Shown one piece after another: positions 9,416 through 19,678 of a stretch of 64,000 nucleotides of DNA. How positions within the stretch are numbered: the first letter of the stretch is position 1; the number at the start of each line of letters is the position of its first letter. Position numbers and translations under genes: made by a program. The stretch spans positions 6,138,001-6,202,000 of the forward strand of contig JBHGNT010000021.1 in assembly GCA_043228905.1 (NCBI GenBank). The letters are read 5' to 3'. Under the pieces are notes generated by a model that was not told where the DNA came from, did not search any database, and saw only the letters and a program-made list of their open reading frames with translations. Source of the DNA: Azolla caroliniana (taxonomy: Eukaryota; Polypodiophyta).

Positions 9416-11335
9416 ATGGAGAATCAACAAGAGGCAATGAGTATAACAATGATGATGATGTTCGAGCGGATGCTACAAGAACAACGAGTGATGTCGGAGA
9501 TCACGGGGGCAGTAAAGCGGCTCGTACAACGAAACGGACAATTCAACGGAAACGATCTGTCACGCTATCTACATGACTACAAGGCGGAGATGATACGATG
9601 TGGGATACCGGAAGGATTGCAAGTGACATCCTTCAATCGGGTGGCCACGGATGAGCTACAAGAGAGAATCCACAAGATACGGCAACAAAACTCGACATGG
9701 GGGTCATTCGAAGAAGCTTTACGAGAGGCATATGATTACAAGAGATCGAAGGGAAAAGATCGGCGAGAATTCGACGAATGGGTGGCATCGGAGAAGACCC
9801 ACCGAAGTGCAACACAAGCATTCCTAGAGTTCGAGCATCGTTTTGCTCGACTCTCGGAGCGGGAACAACGATTGGTGGGAGAAGATAAAGTCCTAATGTT
9901 CGTAAAATCGATCGATCGAAAAGAAAGGATAGACATCGGGATCGAACTCGAAGACGATGAAGGTACGAATGGTCTTACCGAAGATTGGGCCGAAGTCCAA
10001 AGGGTATGCCGGAGACATGATGAGAGGAAGATGAGAATCTTGTCAACGACATGGCCGATGAAGGATGGTCGATTGAAGACAAACGATGGAGCCGATATGA
10101 AGGCCGAAATACAACATGATGGTGCGACGGAAGAGGGTGTAAAACAAGCTACCCTCTTGTCTTGCGAAAGAACGACGACGAAGGATAAGGCCGATAACCC
10201 AAGTGTAGAAGAAGATTTCGGAATACAAGTGTCCGAAACATCAGGTGAAAAAGGGGTAAGCATAATTGATGTTTCCATAATTGATGCAGTGAAAGAGAGC
10301 AAGGAGGACTTGATTGAGGAGGTCACCAAGAAAGATGACATCGAATCGAAGGTGGCTATGGACGAATCAATGGCGGATGGCCATATCGAGATTTCTCCAC
10401 CACTGATTCCAGAGACTCCAGCGGTTGCGTTCGAAAGGCAACGTGAGACCGAAGAGACGGAAGGTGGTGGAGAGAAAACAAAGGTCGAAGCCGATTCATA
10501 CGACGGAGAGATAGCCGAGAAGGAGGCTATGGTTGAAATGACAGAGGATGATAATACCGAGGATTCCTACCCACTAATTCTAGAGACTTCGGCGGTTGTG
10601 TCCGAGAACCAACGTGAGACCGGAGAGACAGGAGGTGGCGGCAAGAAAGGTAAAGTCGGAAGCCGGTTCGGATGGAAGGTGATCCGGACAGGATTCCGAT
10701 CCGAAAGAAAGCCGAACCGGGTAAAAGAGGATTCGACCGAAAGTCGACCCGAAAGAAAGCCGAACCGAAAGGAAGAGAATTCAGCCGAAAGACGACACAA
10801 ACGAGACCGATCCGGAAAGAAGCTAATCCGACTCAACTGGGGGTTGGACCGGTCGAGGCTGGTGAAAACGAGGAAAAGAAAGCCAACCGAAACCAAAACC
10901 GATAGATCGAAACCGGGCCGGAAGGAGACCGACTCAATCGAAACCGAACAACCGATTCCGATTCGGCCGAATACGAATCCGATCGGAAGCCGATCAAACC
11001 AAAAGTCGATCGGACGAGAGCGATCCGGAAAAAAGTCAAGGTTGATGAAGACAACAAAGAGGCCAGTAAAAGACACTACCACGAATGACAAGGGCCAAGA
11101 ATATGATGAGAGAGAACAAGGAATATGGTGGATCGGATGGCGACAATGGTTCGGGTGGAAAGAATGGGTCTACTCAAAATGGAGAGACAAAGTTGACATA
11201 GCGGGACAAACGGAGGATGAAGGGGAGACAACGAGCATCGGCAACTTCGGCACATACCGGAGGATGTGCGGGTTCGGAGGGGGCGAGTGTCGTAGTGTAT
11301 TTCGTACACTACGTGAAAAAGTAAAAATAATATAA
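9416..11335 (+). CDS. gag-like protein of the TR-GAG element
   Basis: An intact frame of 639 codons from the ATG at 9416 (a GTG lies 7 codons upstream). Residues up to about 210 look like a Ty3/gypsy capsid: a helical region with FNGNDLSRYLHDYKAEM, then LQVTSFNRVATDEL and a WGSFEEALREAYDY block. The second half is low complexity: an acidic segment with a duplicated block (PLIPETPAV...QRETEETEGGG and PLILETSAV...QRETGETGGGG) followed by an Arg/Lys-rich region with repeated ERKPNR. No CCHC zinc knuckle is seen; the basic tail may bind RNA instead (inference). The frame runs 48 bases into the 3' LTR before its stop, so the last residues are LTR-encoded. In the family, gag forms the particle in which reverse transcription happens; enzymes must come from elsewhere. 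Confidence 0.82.
   Translation: MENQQEAMSITMMMMFERMLQEQRVMSEITGAVKRLVQRNGQFNGNDLSRYLHDYKAEMIRCGIPEGLQVTSFNRVATDELQERIHKIRQQNSTWGSFEEALREAYDYKRSKGKDRREFDEWVASEKTHRSATQAFLEFEHRFARLSEREQRLVGEDKVLMFVKSIDRKERIDIGIELEDDEGTNGLTEDWAEVQRVCRRHDERKMRILSTTWPMKDGRLKTNDGADMKAEIQHDGATEEGVKQATLLSCERTTTKDKADNPSVEEDFGIQVSETSGEKGVSIIDVSIIDAVKESKEDLIEEVTKKDDIESKVAMDESMADGHIEISPPLIPETPAVAFERQRETEETEGGGEKTKVEADSYDGEIAEKEAMVEMTEDDNTEDSYPLILETSAVVSENQRETGETGGGGKKGKVGSRFGWKVIRTGFRSERKPNRVKEDSTESRPERKPNRKEENSAERRHKRDRSGKKLIRLNWGLDRSRLVKTRKRKPTETKTDRSKPGRKETDSIETEQPIPIRPNTNPIGSRSNQKSIGRERSGKKSRLMKTTKRPVKDTTTNDKGQEYDEREQGIWWIGWRQWFGWKEWVYSKWRDKVDIAGQTEDEGETTSIGNFGTYRRMCGFGGGECRSVFRTLREKVKII
11276..11287 (+). promoter_or_regulatory. 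Polypurine tract of the TR-GAG element
   Basis: GGAGGGGGCGAG directly precedes the 3' LTR start. It has one pyrimidine. It lies inside the gag-like frame. Confidence 0.7.
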
Positions 11336-12071
11336 CCAATTTAATTACATATAAATAAATAAAATAAGAATATCAAGATATTTATCACGTGCATAGGGCA
11401 AGATTTGAACCTTGTACCTCCACGTAGCCAAACCTCAACTTTACCATTATACTACCTTATCTTTAGTGTTCTATAAATAGATTTAATAACTATAAGTGCT
11501 TTATTTGCGCCTACCTTTATTAAAAGGTAAATCGTGCATTTTTAGAGTGTGTGAATATTTTATAGAAAAAACGCAAGCAACTAAAAAGTGACTCGTGCAC
11601 ATCTAGCGTGCATGAGCACTATATTTAGCAAATAAAAGCAAGGATTAGAAAAGCATCACATGCATATTTAGTGTGCATGAACATATTAGAAAAAAAGCAT
11701 GTAGCTATGCTTAGTCTCTCCCATCACTACATAAGGATGGGGAGCACAATGTAATAGGTGTGTGAAATATTTGGAAATTGGATATATTTCCGAAAACACC
11801 AACCGATTAATATAATCGTGGGATTCACGAAAATAATATAATCTATACTTGTGGGATTCACAAGTTTCTTATATCTTTCTTTCAATCTAAATACATATTC
11901 TTATCTAAATATTGAATAATCGAATAAAATACACTCGTGGGATTCACGAAATTTCTCTTTCTAATAATCTATTCATTACTAGCCTCATCTCATATTCTTC
12001 TTTCTCCTAGCCCAAAACCTCGGCGGTTCCCACCCGACTCACGCAACGATCCGGAGCCGAAAGGCACGACA
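11288..12071 (+). repeat. 3' LTR of the TR-GAG element
   Basis: 784 bp, a near-exact copy of 8594-9377. The next bases are CAGTTGCTGAA, strikingly like the CAGTTGGTGAA that follows the 5' LTR (its primer-site region), rather than a target duplication. Confidence 0.92.
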
Positions 12072-12206
12072 CAGTTGCTGAAATAAATTTGCCAGATAAA
12101 TAAATTTTCCGGAGAGAGAGAGAGAGAGATTCATCTTTGTTAACTTCTTCTCTTTCTTTTTCTCACAGAGGAACAAGATAGAGAGAGACAAGGTTTACTT
12201 GTAACT

Positions 12207-12558
12207 ATGGACATCTTCACCTTCATCGGCAGAAGTGGCGGTGGCTCTTGGAGTGCTAAGCAACACCTTGCTTCTGAGGATGGAGTTTGCCTTGAGGGAT
12301 CCGCAGATTCTTCCTTCAATCTTTAGCACTTGCTTATGAAGCTCTCTCTCTCTTTTCTGACACTTTTGGATTGGTTTTCCAGATAATCATTGGTGGTGGA
12401 GGAGGGGCGGCTTTGTGTCTAGTGGAGCAATAACATCGGTTGGGGGTGGGGTAGGGGGTAGTGGTGGTGCTCCTATTGTAGAAGAGAAGGAAGAAGTAAA
12501 AGAGAAACAAGAAAAAAGAGATGATGATATGGGATTCTCGTTGTTTGATTATAATTAA
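12207..12558 (+). pseudogene. Ribosomal protein P3-like pseudogene (plant-specific acidic 60S stalk protein)
   Basis: The start reads MDIFTFIGRSGGGSWSAKQH, matching the P3 N-terminus (FTF...EWSAKQ). The frame stops with TAG at 12324-12326 after 39 codons. Beyond it, another frame gives FGLVFQIIIGGGGG, the P3 segment before the Gly/Ala hinge, and a third gives an acidic tail ending DDDMGFSLFDYN, the C-terminal signature shared by P1, P2 and P3 stalk proteins. In living genes P3 joins the ribosomal stalk that recruits elongation factors. Here at least one stop, frameshifts and a deletion make function unlikely. A pyrimidine tract ending CACAG about 40 bases upstream resembles a splice acceptor, so an unprocessed origin is possible. 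Confidence 0.8.
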
Positions 12559-13084
12559 TTAATTCAACTATTAGAGTAGAAATAATGTCCTTTTGTTTGC
12601 ATTTTGTATTCGGCCTTTTTCCACTTTATTAAGTCTAGTTGCTTAGAAAAAGTGGCTATTGGGAATTTATTTATAAGGGTTTTTTTTTCATGACATGGAT
12701 GTATGTATGTTTACATTTTGGAGTTATCAATAGTGAGTTGCTTTGGTTTGAGAGAGAGAGAGAGAGGAAAAGAAAGCAAAGAGGGCAAGAGAGAAGGAGC
12801 CATGAATGTGATCGACCTCTTAGAAGTGGCCCTCCTTTAGCAAGCAAGGATGTGTAGGATGGGCTACAAGAAGGCGAGAATTTATGGCCATTAGGATCCA
12901 AACCACTTTTCGAGGGTTATTGGTTTAGTACCATATCAATTTTTTACCATATTCATATGTGTGCATTTGTATTTGCATATGCATGGTTGTGTTTGTATGT
13001 GTCTATTTGTATGCATGTATGAATGCATGCACACATGCATTGGTAGCATTCAATCTCATGTTATTTTCTTCCATGTTAATTTGT
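12559..13084 (+). other. Intergenic stretch between the two pseudogenes
   Basis: AT-rich, with a GA run at 12751-12770 and ATGCATG-type runs at 12960-13040. I see no coding signal. It could include 5' remains of the SAM synthetase relic that are too decayed to read. Confidence 0.5.
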
Positions 13085-13829
13085 GTATTTGCTATTGTCA
13101 TTTCACAGGCAAGAAGAGTTCTTTTGGTCTTGAGAAGCCTCATGGGGAGCTCATGATGGCGGTGCTTTCTATAGGAAGGACCATACCAAGTTTGATTCGA
13201 GTAATGCTACATTGTGAGGCACGTTGTGAAGAGTATTGTTGCAACAACAAGACTTGCTCGTCATTGCATTGTCCCGGTATGTATTCTTCTTGTGACCTTG
13301 GTGGATGTTGAGCCTTGTTCTTCACTCATTGTGGCACGTTTTGTCCTTTTTCATGCAAATAAAGTCACGAGAAAAGATTGAACACTATTCTTCTTAGGAG
13401 CTTAGTAGAAACCAAGTTTGGTTGTGGATATTGGTCAAGGAATGTATATTAGTTTAGGAAAATGTATTCATTGTGTTTCCTTTTTATTCTTGAAATTGAA
13501 ATGAAATGATGAGAAATTGTTTTACTTCAGGAAACCCTAATCCCCAATGATTGTGCATATTGGTTAAGGAATGTATAATAGTTTAGGAAAATGTATTCAT
13601 TGTGTTTCCTTTTTATTCTTGAAATTGAAATGAAATGATGAAAAATTGTTTTACTTCAGGAAACCCCAATCCCAATGATTTTCAACCTTAGATTATGGCT
13701 ATCCACCTCGACCTTCGCAGAGGCTGAAACAAACATTACCAGAAGACCCCTACATATGGTCACTTTGGTCGTGATGACCCCGACTTCACATGGGAAATCG
13801 TTAAGCCATTGAAGTGGGAGAAAGCTTAG
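13085..13829 (+). pseudogene. S-adenosylmethionine synthetase pseudogene, C-terminal half
   Basis: From 13143 the translation reads WGAHDGGAFYRKDHTKFD, matching the plant enzyme block WGAHGGGAFSGKDPTKVD. A frameshift near 13210 leads to IVRHVVKSIVATTRLARHCI, matching the next family block. After decayed sequence and a local duplication, 13690-13829 gives MAIHLDLRRG and then [19 protein letters not shown] ending in a stop, the known C-terminus. The living enzyme makes S-adenosylmethionine from ATP and methionine. Several stops and frameshifts show this copy is dead. It sits 0.5 kb from a ribosomal P3 relic, so either two genes decayed here or both fragments were brought in together. Confidence 0.82.
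13429..13685 (+). repeat. Two-copy tandem duplication (about 130 bp) inside the SAM synthetase relic
   Basis: Both copies run ATTGGT(C/T)AAGGAATGTATA, TTTAGGAAAATGTATTCATTG, then TTTACTTCAGGAAACCC. They start near 13429 and 13559 and differ at a few bases. The duplication lies just before the conserved C-terminal block. Confidence 0.85.
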
Positions 13830-15520
13830 CTCGGCTTAACTTTTGATTAGTTATTGTAAAAGTGAAACAAAAAACCGACAAAATTTACTATTATGACTAG
13901 GGTTTTTGCTTATGATCTATGTCTTTCTTTCTATTAGAGAAGTATGCAAAAATAAGAATGAAATGGTTGGAAAGGAAAGTATAGAGGAGATGATATTTTG
14001 CTTATTCCAAATTTTTTCTCTTAAAACTCTTTTTTAACTAATATGGGAGTTTTGTCCCATTTGTTTGAAGTTTTTTCTTCAAATATTTGTTTTCTTTTCA
14101 TTATTTCAAATGGAAGAAAAATAATGGGCTATTTATAAGAGAGCACAACAACAAATATTCATGTACTATGTGTGGTGATGGAGATGTTGAGTTAATTGGA
14201 TATTTTCATCAAAGGCTCAGTGTGCTTAATTGCTTTTCTATATGATATCTTTGTATTTAAGGATATGGAGCTTTCAATACTTGAGACTTGGCTTCACATC
14301 TAACTAGTTTTTATTTTGGTGTTCAGTTATGCTAAGAATGCACCATCAAAGCTCTCATACCATGAGTTTGTTTTGAAGCTAACTATCAAGGGAGGTTGAA
14401 GCATGCATTTCTTCCTATGATTGCCTTTTGTTCTATAATAAGTATGGATGGTCTTCGTTCCTTTCATGACTTTTTGGATTTGGTGGTTAACATTTATTAG
14501 GAACATTTCTGAAGCCAAGTGGGTGTTTATTCATCGAATCCCACCCACTTTAATCTTCACTAACTATGTTTGTGGATTTTTATTATCACCTAACATTGTA
14601 TTCATCTTTCTTGGTGCTACATCATTAGGAGAATGCAAGGTCCTCATTTCTACTTGTTGTAAAGGAAGGAGATTGATAAATAAATCATTGCATGTGTTGT
14701 AATATATTACTTTCCTCTCGTCTAATGAATTATTGTTTGTTTGAAACATTATTTGAACCGTAGGTATGTCATTATTATAGCAAGTTGGTTTTGCATGTTG
14801 CAAACTATATAATCTAAGGAAAAGGTGTATTAGAAAGAGGTGTTGTATTGCCAATAGTGTGATTGATATGTATGGTAAATGTGGCTTGATCCATGTAGCA
14901 CAGATATGCTTGATAAGCTTCACATATTGAATCGGTCATATATTAATCTCTTCCTCGTTAAATAATGTTGTGATGTGAGAAGTTATTGAGCATTTGAAGG
15001 AACTTGTAGTGATGGGGTATTCATGATGATTGTTGATGAAATTTCATGAAGTTTAAATATAGAATAACTATCAAACCAAATAATGAACTCCTGAGTCTTT
15101 ATTAATAAAAGAATATCTATGATTTAGGTGCAAATAGACACGAGCCCCTACACACATAACACATAGATACATACACACATGTTATACAACTAAGATATAC
15201 CACACATACAATATAATATATACATAAATAAATATGGAATACAATACATACATGCAATGCAATACATACATATGAACACACACATAACACATACATACAT
15301 AAAATATATACAACATATGCAATACAATATAATACATACATACACATATGTATAAAACATACATGTGTCTTCTATGTAAGGGCATTTAAAATGAGTTGTT
15401 GTCAAAATAAATATTGGCACTAAGGGGTATTTTTATTAACCATATTTTTATAGAAGGGTATCCAAAATAGTAAAAAACATACGTATAAGGGGTTTATAAA
15501 AGGTGTCGTGAACGCACGTG
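13830..15520. other. Gene-poor stretch with a possible PPR relic and CATA microsatellites
   Basis: Mostly AT-rich unique sequence. At about 14822-14895 (+) one frame gives CIANSVIDMYGKCGLIHVAQ, which matches the consensus of a plant PPR repeat (NSLIDMYAKCG), but nothing else of a PPR gene is readable nearby. At 15155-15365 there are CATA/ATAC microsatellite runs that create tyrosine/cysteine-rich minus-strand frames. I see no intact gene. Confidence 0.45.
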
Positions 15521-15594
15521 ATATAACCTCTTTATATATAGTGGAGCCCTCGGGGCCGGAAGAGGGTCGGACAGGAAAGACATCCCATGCCGAA

Positions 15595-15608
15595 GTGAAG
15601 GGGGAGTT
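15595..15608 (+). promoter_or_regulatory. Probable polypurine tract before a copia-type LTR
   Basis: GAAGTGAAGGGGGAG is followed within two bases by the LTR start. The upstream 70 bases look like the non-coding or C-terminal end of a copia internal region. Confidence 0.55.
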
Positions 15609-16209
15609 TGTTGGGATTACGGTCCCTCCGGATGGGATGGTCAGATGTCCGGGAATCGGGAATGAAGACCCGAATGAGGAGTACCCGGTATCGGAACCGG
15701 ATGATGAAGACCCGGTTTCGGATCCGGATGATGAAGACCCCGGCTACGGAGCCGGATGACGAAGACCCGGTTTCGGAGCCGGATGATGAAGACCCCGGCT
15801 ACGGAGCCGGATGACGAATGTACCCGGAGAGAGATCCGGATGCGGGGACATATTTGTGAATATGTTTGCCAAGGGCCCTCTAGGCTATATTTGTAAATAG
15901 CCCGAAAGTCATATGTGTATAAATATGACTTAGGGCAAACAGTTTTGTAGTTGTTGCTCATTTTTCTGTTTTCCACTTAGAGGGAGCGAAGTGAGAGCAG
16001 CCGAGAGAGAGAGTGAGAGAGAGAGAGAAAGGAAGAGGTCGACGCCTCTGTGTAATACCGCCGCCTGTGGCGAGGACAGCGAGCTCAAGGTCGTCGCCTT
16101 GTAGCTCGCCATTGTACATTCTCTGTGTTTTGATTTACTTCTGCATTGATTCGTGTTTCCTCGGTTGTGGCCGAGAGTTGAAGGTTTTGAAAGCGTCGAT
16201 TTCCTAACA
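15609..16209 (+). repeat. Copia-type LTR (601 bp), probably a 3' LTR
   Basis: It starts TGTTGGGATT and ends TCCTAACA, so the ends are inverted TGTT..AACA. GGTCCCTCCGGATGGGA and the block GTAAATAGCCCGAAAGTCATA are shared with the minus-strand LTR at 42489-43132, which confirms a repeat family. A TATAAATA box lies at 15918-15925. Units of 27 bp encoding PDDEDP repeat about five times at 15685-15815. No target duplication is visible (GAGTT left, CATAG right), so the downstream junction with gypsy pol is abnormal. Confidence 0.78.
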
Positions 16210-16210
16210 C

Positions 16211-19200
16211 ATAGGTAGGAAATTTTGGTTCTCCGACATCGGAGGTTGTACTATAACCAGCGTCAGCGGCAGGGAGAGGAAGCGAGCGGAGGAGCGGCTC
16301 AGGGGATGCAGAGTCCTCTTCCCCGACGAGGGCATCAACGGCGCCGTGGAGGCGGTCTCTTTTGATGACACCTTGGGCGAACTACGAAAGGTGATCGGTG
16401 AAGACCTTAGAGAAGACCAGACTATTCCGATGGGGTCAATAGGAATATACGAAGTCATCGCAGACTTCGGGGAAAGAATCGGGTCGGATCGGGAGGCCCG
16501 CATGGATACGAAATACAAGACTGTGGACCGGAAGGTAAGGCCAGTCGCGGCACCCTTGCCGGAGGGCAGCGAGTAGCGGATAAAGGGGGTCGCGTCGGAC
16601 CCAAGTTTACGAAATCCGACTGGCATAGGGCACCAGTTCACCGACATAACGCTACGGGAGCTCAAGGTCGGTGGGGGCGGCTTCCTACTGCCGGTGGAGG
16701 AGGACCGGTTTCAGAGAATTCTTGGGAGGCACGGGAAAGCTTTCGCATTCTCACCGGAGGAGATCGGGTGCGTAGACCCGACAGTTGTCGAACCGATGGT
16801 GATCTTCACGGTACCGCATGTACCGTGGAATCTCAAGCCGATTCCGGTGCCGAGAGCTCACATCCCGAAGTTGATGGAGCTCCTTAAGCAAAAGGTGGAG
16901 ATGGGCATCCTCGAACCATCGAGTGCCCCGTATTCGAATCGGTGGTTTACGGTGCCGAAGAAGAACGGCACGTTGCGCTTCATCCAGGACCTACAACCGG
17001 TCAACAAGGTGACCATCCGTAACGTAGGGATCGGACCGACCATAGACCAGTTCGCGGAGGCCTTCGCTGGAAGGTCGATCTATTCTGTCGGTGATCTGTA
17101 CTCGGGGTACGATCAGTTCCAACTAGTTGTAGAGAGCAGAGACGTTACGACGATGCGGACTCCTCTCGGCCTGGTGCGGATGTGTACCCTGCCACAAGGA
17201 GGGACGAACTCAGTGGCTCACATGGTGAACGCGATGAACAAAGTGCTCAGGGATTGTATCCCGGACATCACCATGCCGTTCTTAGACGACATCCCGATCA
17301 AGGGATGCCCGGTGGAGAAAAGGGACGAGGCAATCGGGCCGGACGGATGTTGGAATTTCGTGGCGTCCCACATCGATGACTGCAAGAAGGTACTGCAGAG
17401 ACTAGAGCGCGCGAGGCTCACCTTCTCCGGGGAAAAGTCGACCTTCAGACAGCCGGAAATCTTGGTGGTCGGACACCTGTGCGGGCCTTACGGTAGAAAA
17501 CCGTCTCCAGCAAAGGTAGAGGCCATCTCCGCGATGAGGAACGTTTGCGGGTCGGTCACGGAGGTCCGCAGATTCTTGGGGGCATGCGCGTTCTACCACA
17601 TCTGGATCCCGCACTACGCACATGTCGCGGAACCCCTCTACGGACTATTGAAAAAGGGGCGTAGCTTTGAGTGGAGGACGGAGCACACGGAGTCGGTTCG
17701 GAGACTAAAGGAAGCGCTTACAGCAGCGCCGGCTCTCCGTAAAGCGGTTTACGGCAAGGATGTTCCCATCTGCGTAACGGTGGACACCAGCCTGACCAGG
17801 ATCGGGTGGGTAATCAGTCAGGAGGACAAGGGCGGCGCACGATTCCCGATCTGATTCGGGGCGAAGGTATTGAGCGAGCAGCAGCGAGGGTACGCCCAAG
17901 TTAAGCGCGAACTTTGGGGTGTCGTTTCGGCGGTCAAGGCCGACAAGGATAATCTGATCGGGACGGAGGTGATTATCGAGACGGACTGCCTGCCGATACT
18001 CGGCATGGTTTCTGGATGCGCGACACCAGACCTAGCAATGCTCCGGTGGATAGCGTACATTAAGTCCCTGAACCCGCAGATACGGCACATCTCTGGAAAG
18101 GACAACGCCATGGCCGACATGCTTTCGAGGGCAAGGTTTAACGACGAAGACGGCATGGTTTCGGAAGACGAAGAAGTCGGCGAGGACTTCTTCGGGTCGG
18201 CTAACATAACGACGAGGAAAGGGAACACTCCGGCGCTTAATGAATTTGACAAAAGCAGGTACGACGGGGAGTGGCTCCAAATCGGGAGGTTCCTACGGAC
18301 GATGACGCCGGACGCAGCATGGGCGAGAGAGGAGGCGAGCCGGATACGGAGGAAGGCATACCGATTCTTCCTGCGGGACAGGTGCATATGGAGGCACCCA
18401 AAGAAGAGAAGCGGCATTCCAGTCTGAGTAGTGGCAAAGAAAGAAGAACAGGGGAAACTACTGACGGCATTTCACGAGATCCCCTGGGCCGGACACCGCA
18501 GAACGTGGGCCACTTTCGAGAAGCTAAAGGAGAAGTACTGGTGGTCGGGGCTGTACCAGGACGTGCATCGGTTCGTAACGACTTGCGAGAGCTGTCAGAT
18601 GCACTCCGTAGTCCGACACCGGGACGAGCTACACCCGACCTACCCGCCTACGGTCCATTTCAAGTGGATGGTGGACTTGGTGACGATGCCGATGGGGGTA
18701 GGACAGATGCCATACCTGGTGCTTGCACGGGAAGACTTAACGAACCAGGTGGAAGGCCGTGCACTGCAAAGCAAGACAACCGCGGCGGTATGCCGGTTCC
18801 TGATCGAAGAAGTAGTGTGTCGATATGGGTGCGTCGGGAGGATCGAGGCGAACCGGGGAGAGCTGGATGCGCGGGAGGCTGAGGAGTTGTTCGACCAGCT
18901 AGGTGTCAAACTCTCCCTCACCACGGCGTACAATCCGGAGGCGAACGGAAAGGTGGAACGTGGGCACGGACCGATTGTAAAGGCGTTGGTGCGTGCATGC
19001 AGTGGGCAGGTCGGGAATTGGCCGCGACTCCTTCCTTACGTGCTATGGGCGGACCGGACTACGCACAGTTCGGTGACAGGGTTTATGTCGGCGGAGCTAA
19101 TGTACGGACAAAAGTCGATCATGCCGGTGGAACGGACGGTTTCTTTGTGGGCGGCGGTAGATTGGAAGGACGAAATGAGCCGAGAGGAGTTGCTGGCGGC

Positions 19201-19609
19201 GCGGATTCGGCAACTCGAGCGGAGGCCAGAGGACGTGATACGAGCGAAGGAAAAGTTGCGGGCAGCGAGGGAGCGTAACAAGACCCGGTTCAACCAGGCG
19301 CACCGGTTGTGACCAAAGAAGATCGAGGAAGGCGATTGGGTCTTGGTATACGATAGCAGCCTCGACAATCAGCACAAGGCGGTGCAGAAGTTTGCTAGGA
19401 GATGGTTTGGGCCCTACATGGTGACGAGCGCGAACGGCAACGGCACGTACCACCTCACGGAACTCGACAGGACACGGTTAGCGGTGCCGATGGCCGAAAA
19501 GCGGATCAAAGCCTTCAAAAAGCGGTTCGAAGACGAGCCGGAGCCTGCGAGCGGGAGCAACAACGACGATCAGTTCGGGTCCGGCGGAGAACCGGAGAGC
19601 GACGAGTGA
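16211..19609 (+). pseudogene. Ty3/gypsy pol: reverse transcriptase, RNase H and integrase, 5'-truncated
   Basis: A single frame is open from two bases after the upstream LTR to 19609 and is broken only by TAG at 16574 and TGA at 17852, 18425 and 19310; no frameshift is needed. Reverse transcriptase shows YSNRWFTVPKKNGTLRFIQD and the catalytic FLDDI. RNase H shows VTVDTS, then IETDCLPILGM and the GKDNAMADMLSR end. Integrase has an incomplete zinc finger (CESCQ), a first catalytic Asp in MVDLV, an AEANRGE-like site where the second Asp appears to be Asn, and the third residue in KVERGH. Gag and protease are absent. Motif style (VCRYGC, YNPEANGKVERGH) recalls fungal gypsy elements more than common plant chromoviruses; I infer this from memory only. 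GC content is far above the surroundings. Not functional as it stands. Confidence 0.88.
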
Positions 19610-19666
19610 GGCCGGGTTTCTTCGATATCTACCCGTCTATGGCACATACCAGTGGATGCGCGGTTT

Positions 19667-19678
19667 GGTGGGGATGGA
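19667..19678 (+). promoter_or_regulatory. Probable polypurine tract of the gypsy element
   Basis: GGTGGGGATGGA lies directly before TGTCGTGAAG, the start of the next LTR, about 60 bases after the pol stop. Confidence 0.6.

Larger units (their letters stand above)
8594..12071 (+). mobile_element. TR-GAG-type non-autonomous LTR retrotransposon
   Basis: Two 784-bp LTRs (8594-9377 and 11288-12071) start TGTCGT and end ACGACA. By eye they differ at three positions only: G/A near 8637, A/G near 8702 and T/C near 9318. The copy is therefore young. Between them lie a primer-like site, one long gag-like frame and a purine tract GGAGGGGGCGAG just before the 3' LTR. No protease, reverse transcriptase or integrase is present, which defines the TR-GAG class. 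Ends and layout resemble those of the gypsy elements at 16-27 kb, which may be autonomous partners. The flanks do not match (CCGT left, CAGT right), so there is no clean target duplication. Confidence 0.88.

Noticed and set aside
14448-14923. Frames on both strands around 14.4-14.9 kb
   Set aside because: They overlap each other, are AT-driven, and only one short PPR-like motif was found, which is noted but not called as a gene.
15609-16209. Reading this LTR as the 5' LTR of the gypsy pol at 16211
   Set aside because: It does not resemble the gypsy 3' LTR at 19679-20304, has different termini, and pol is open directly after it with no primer site or gag.
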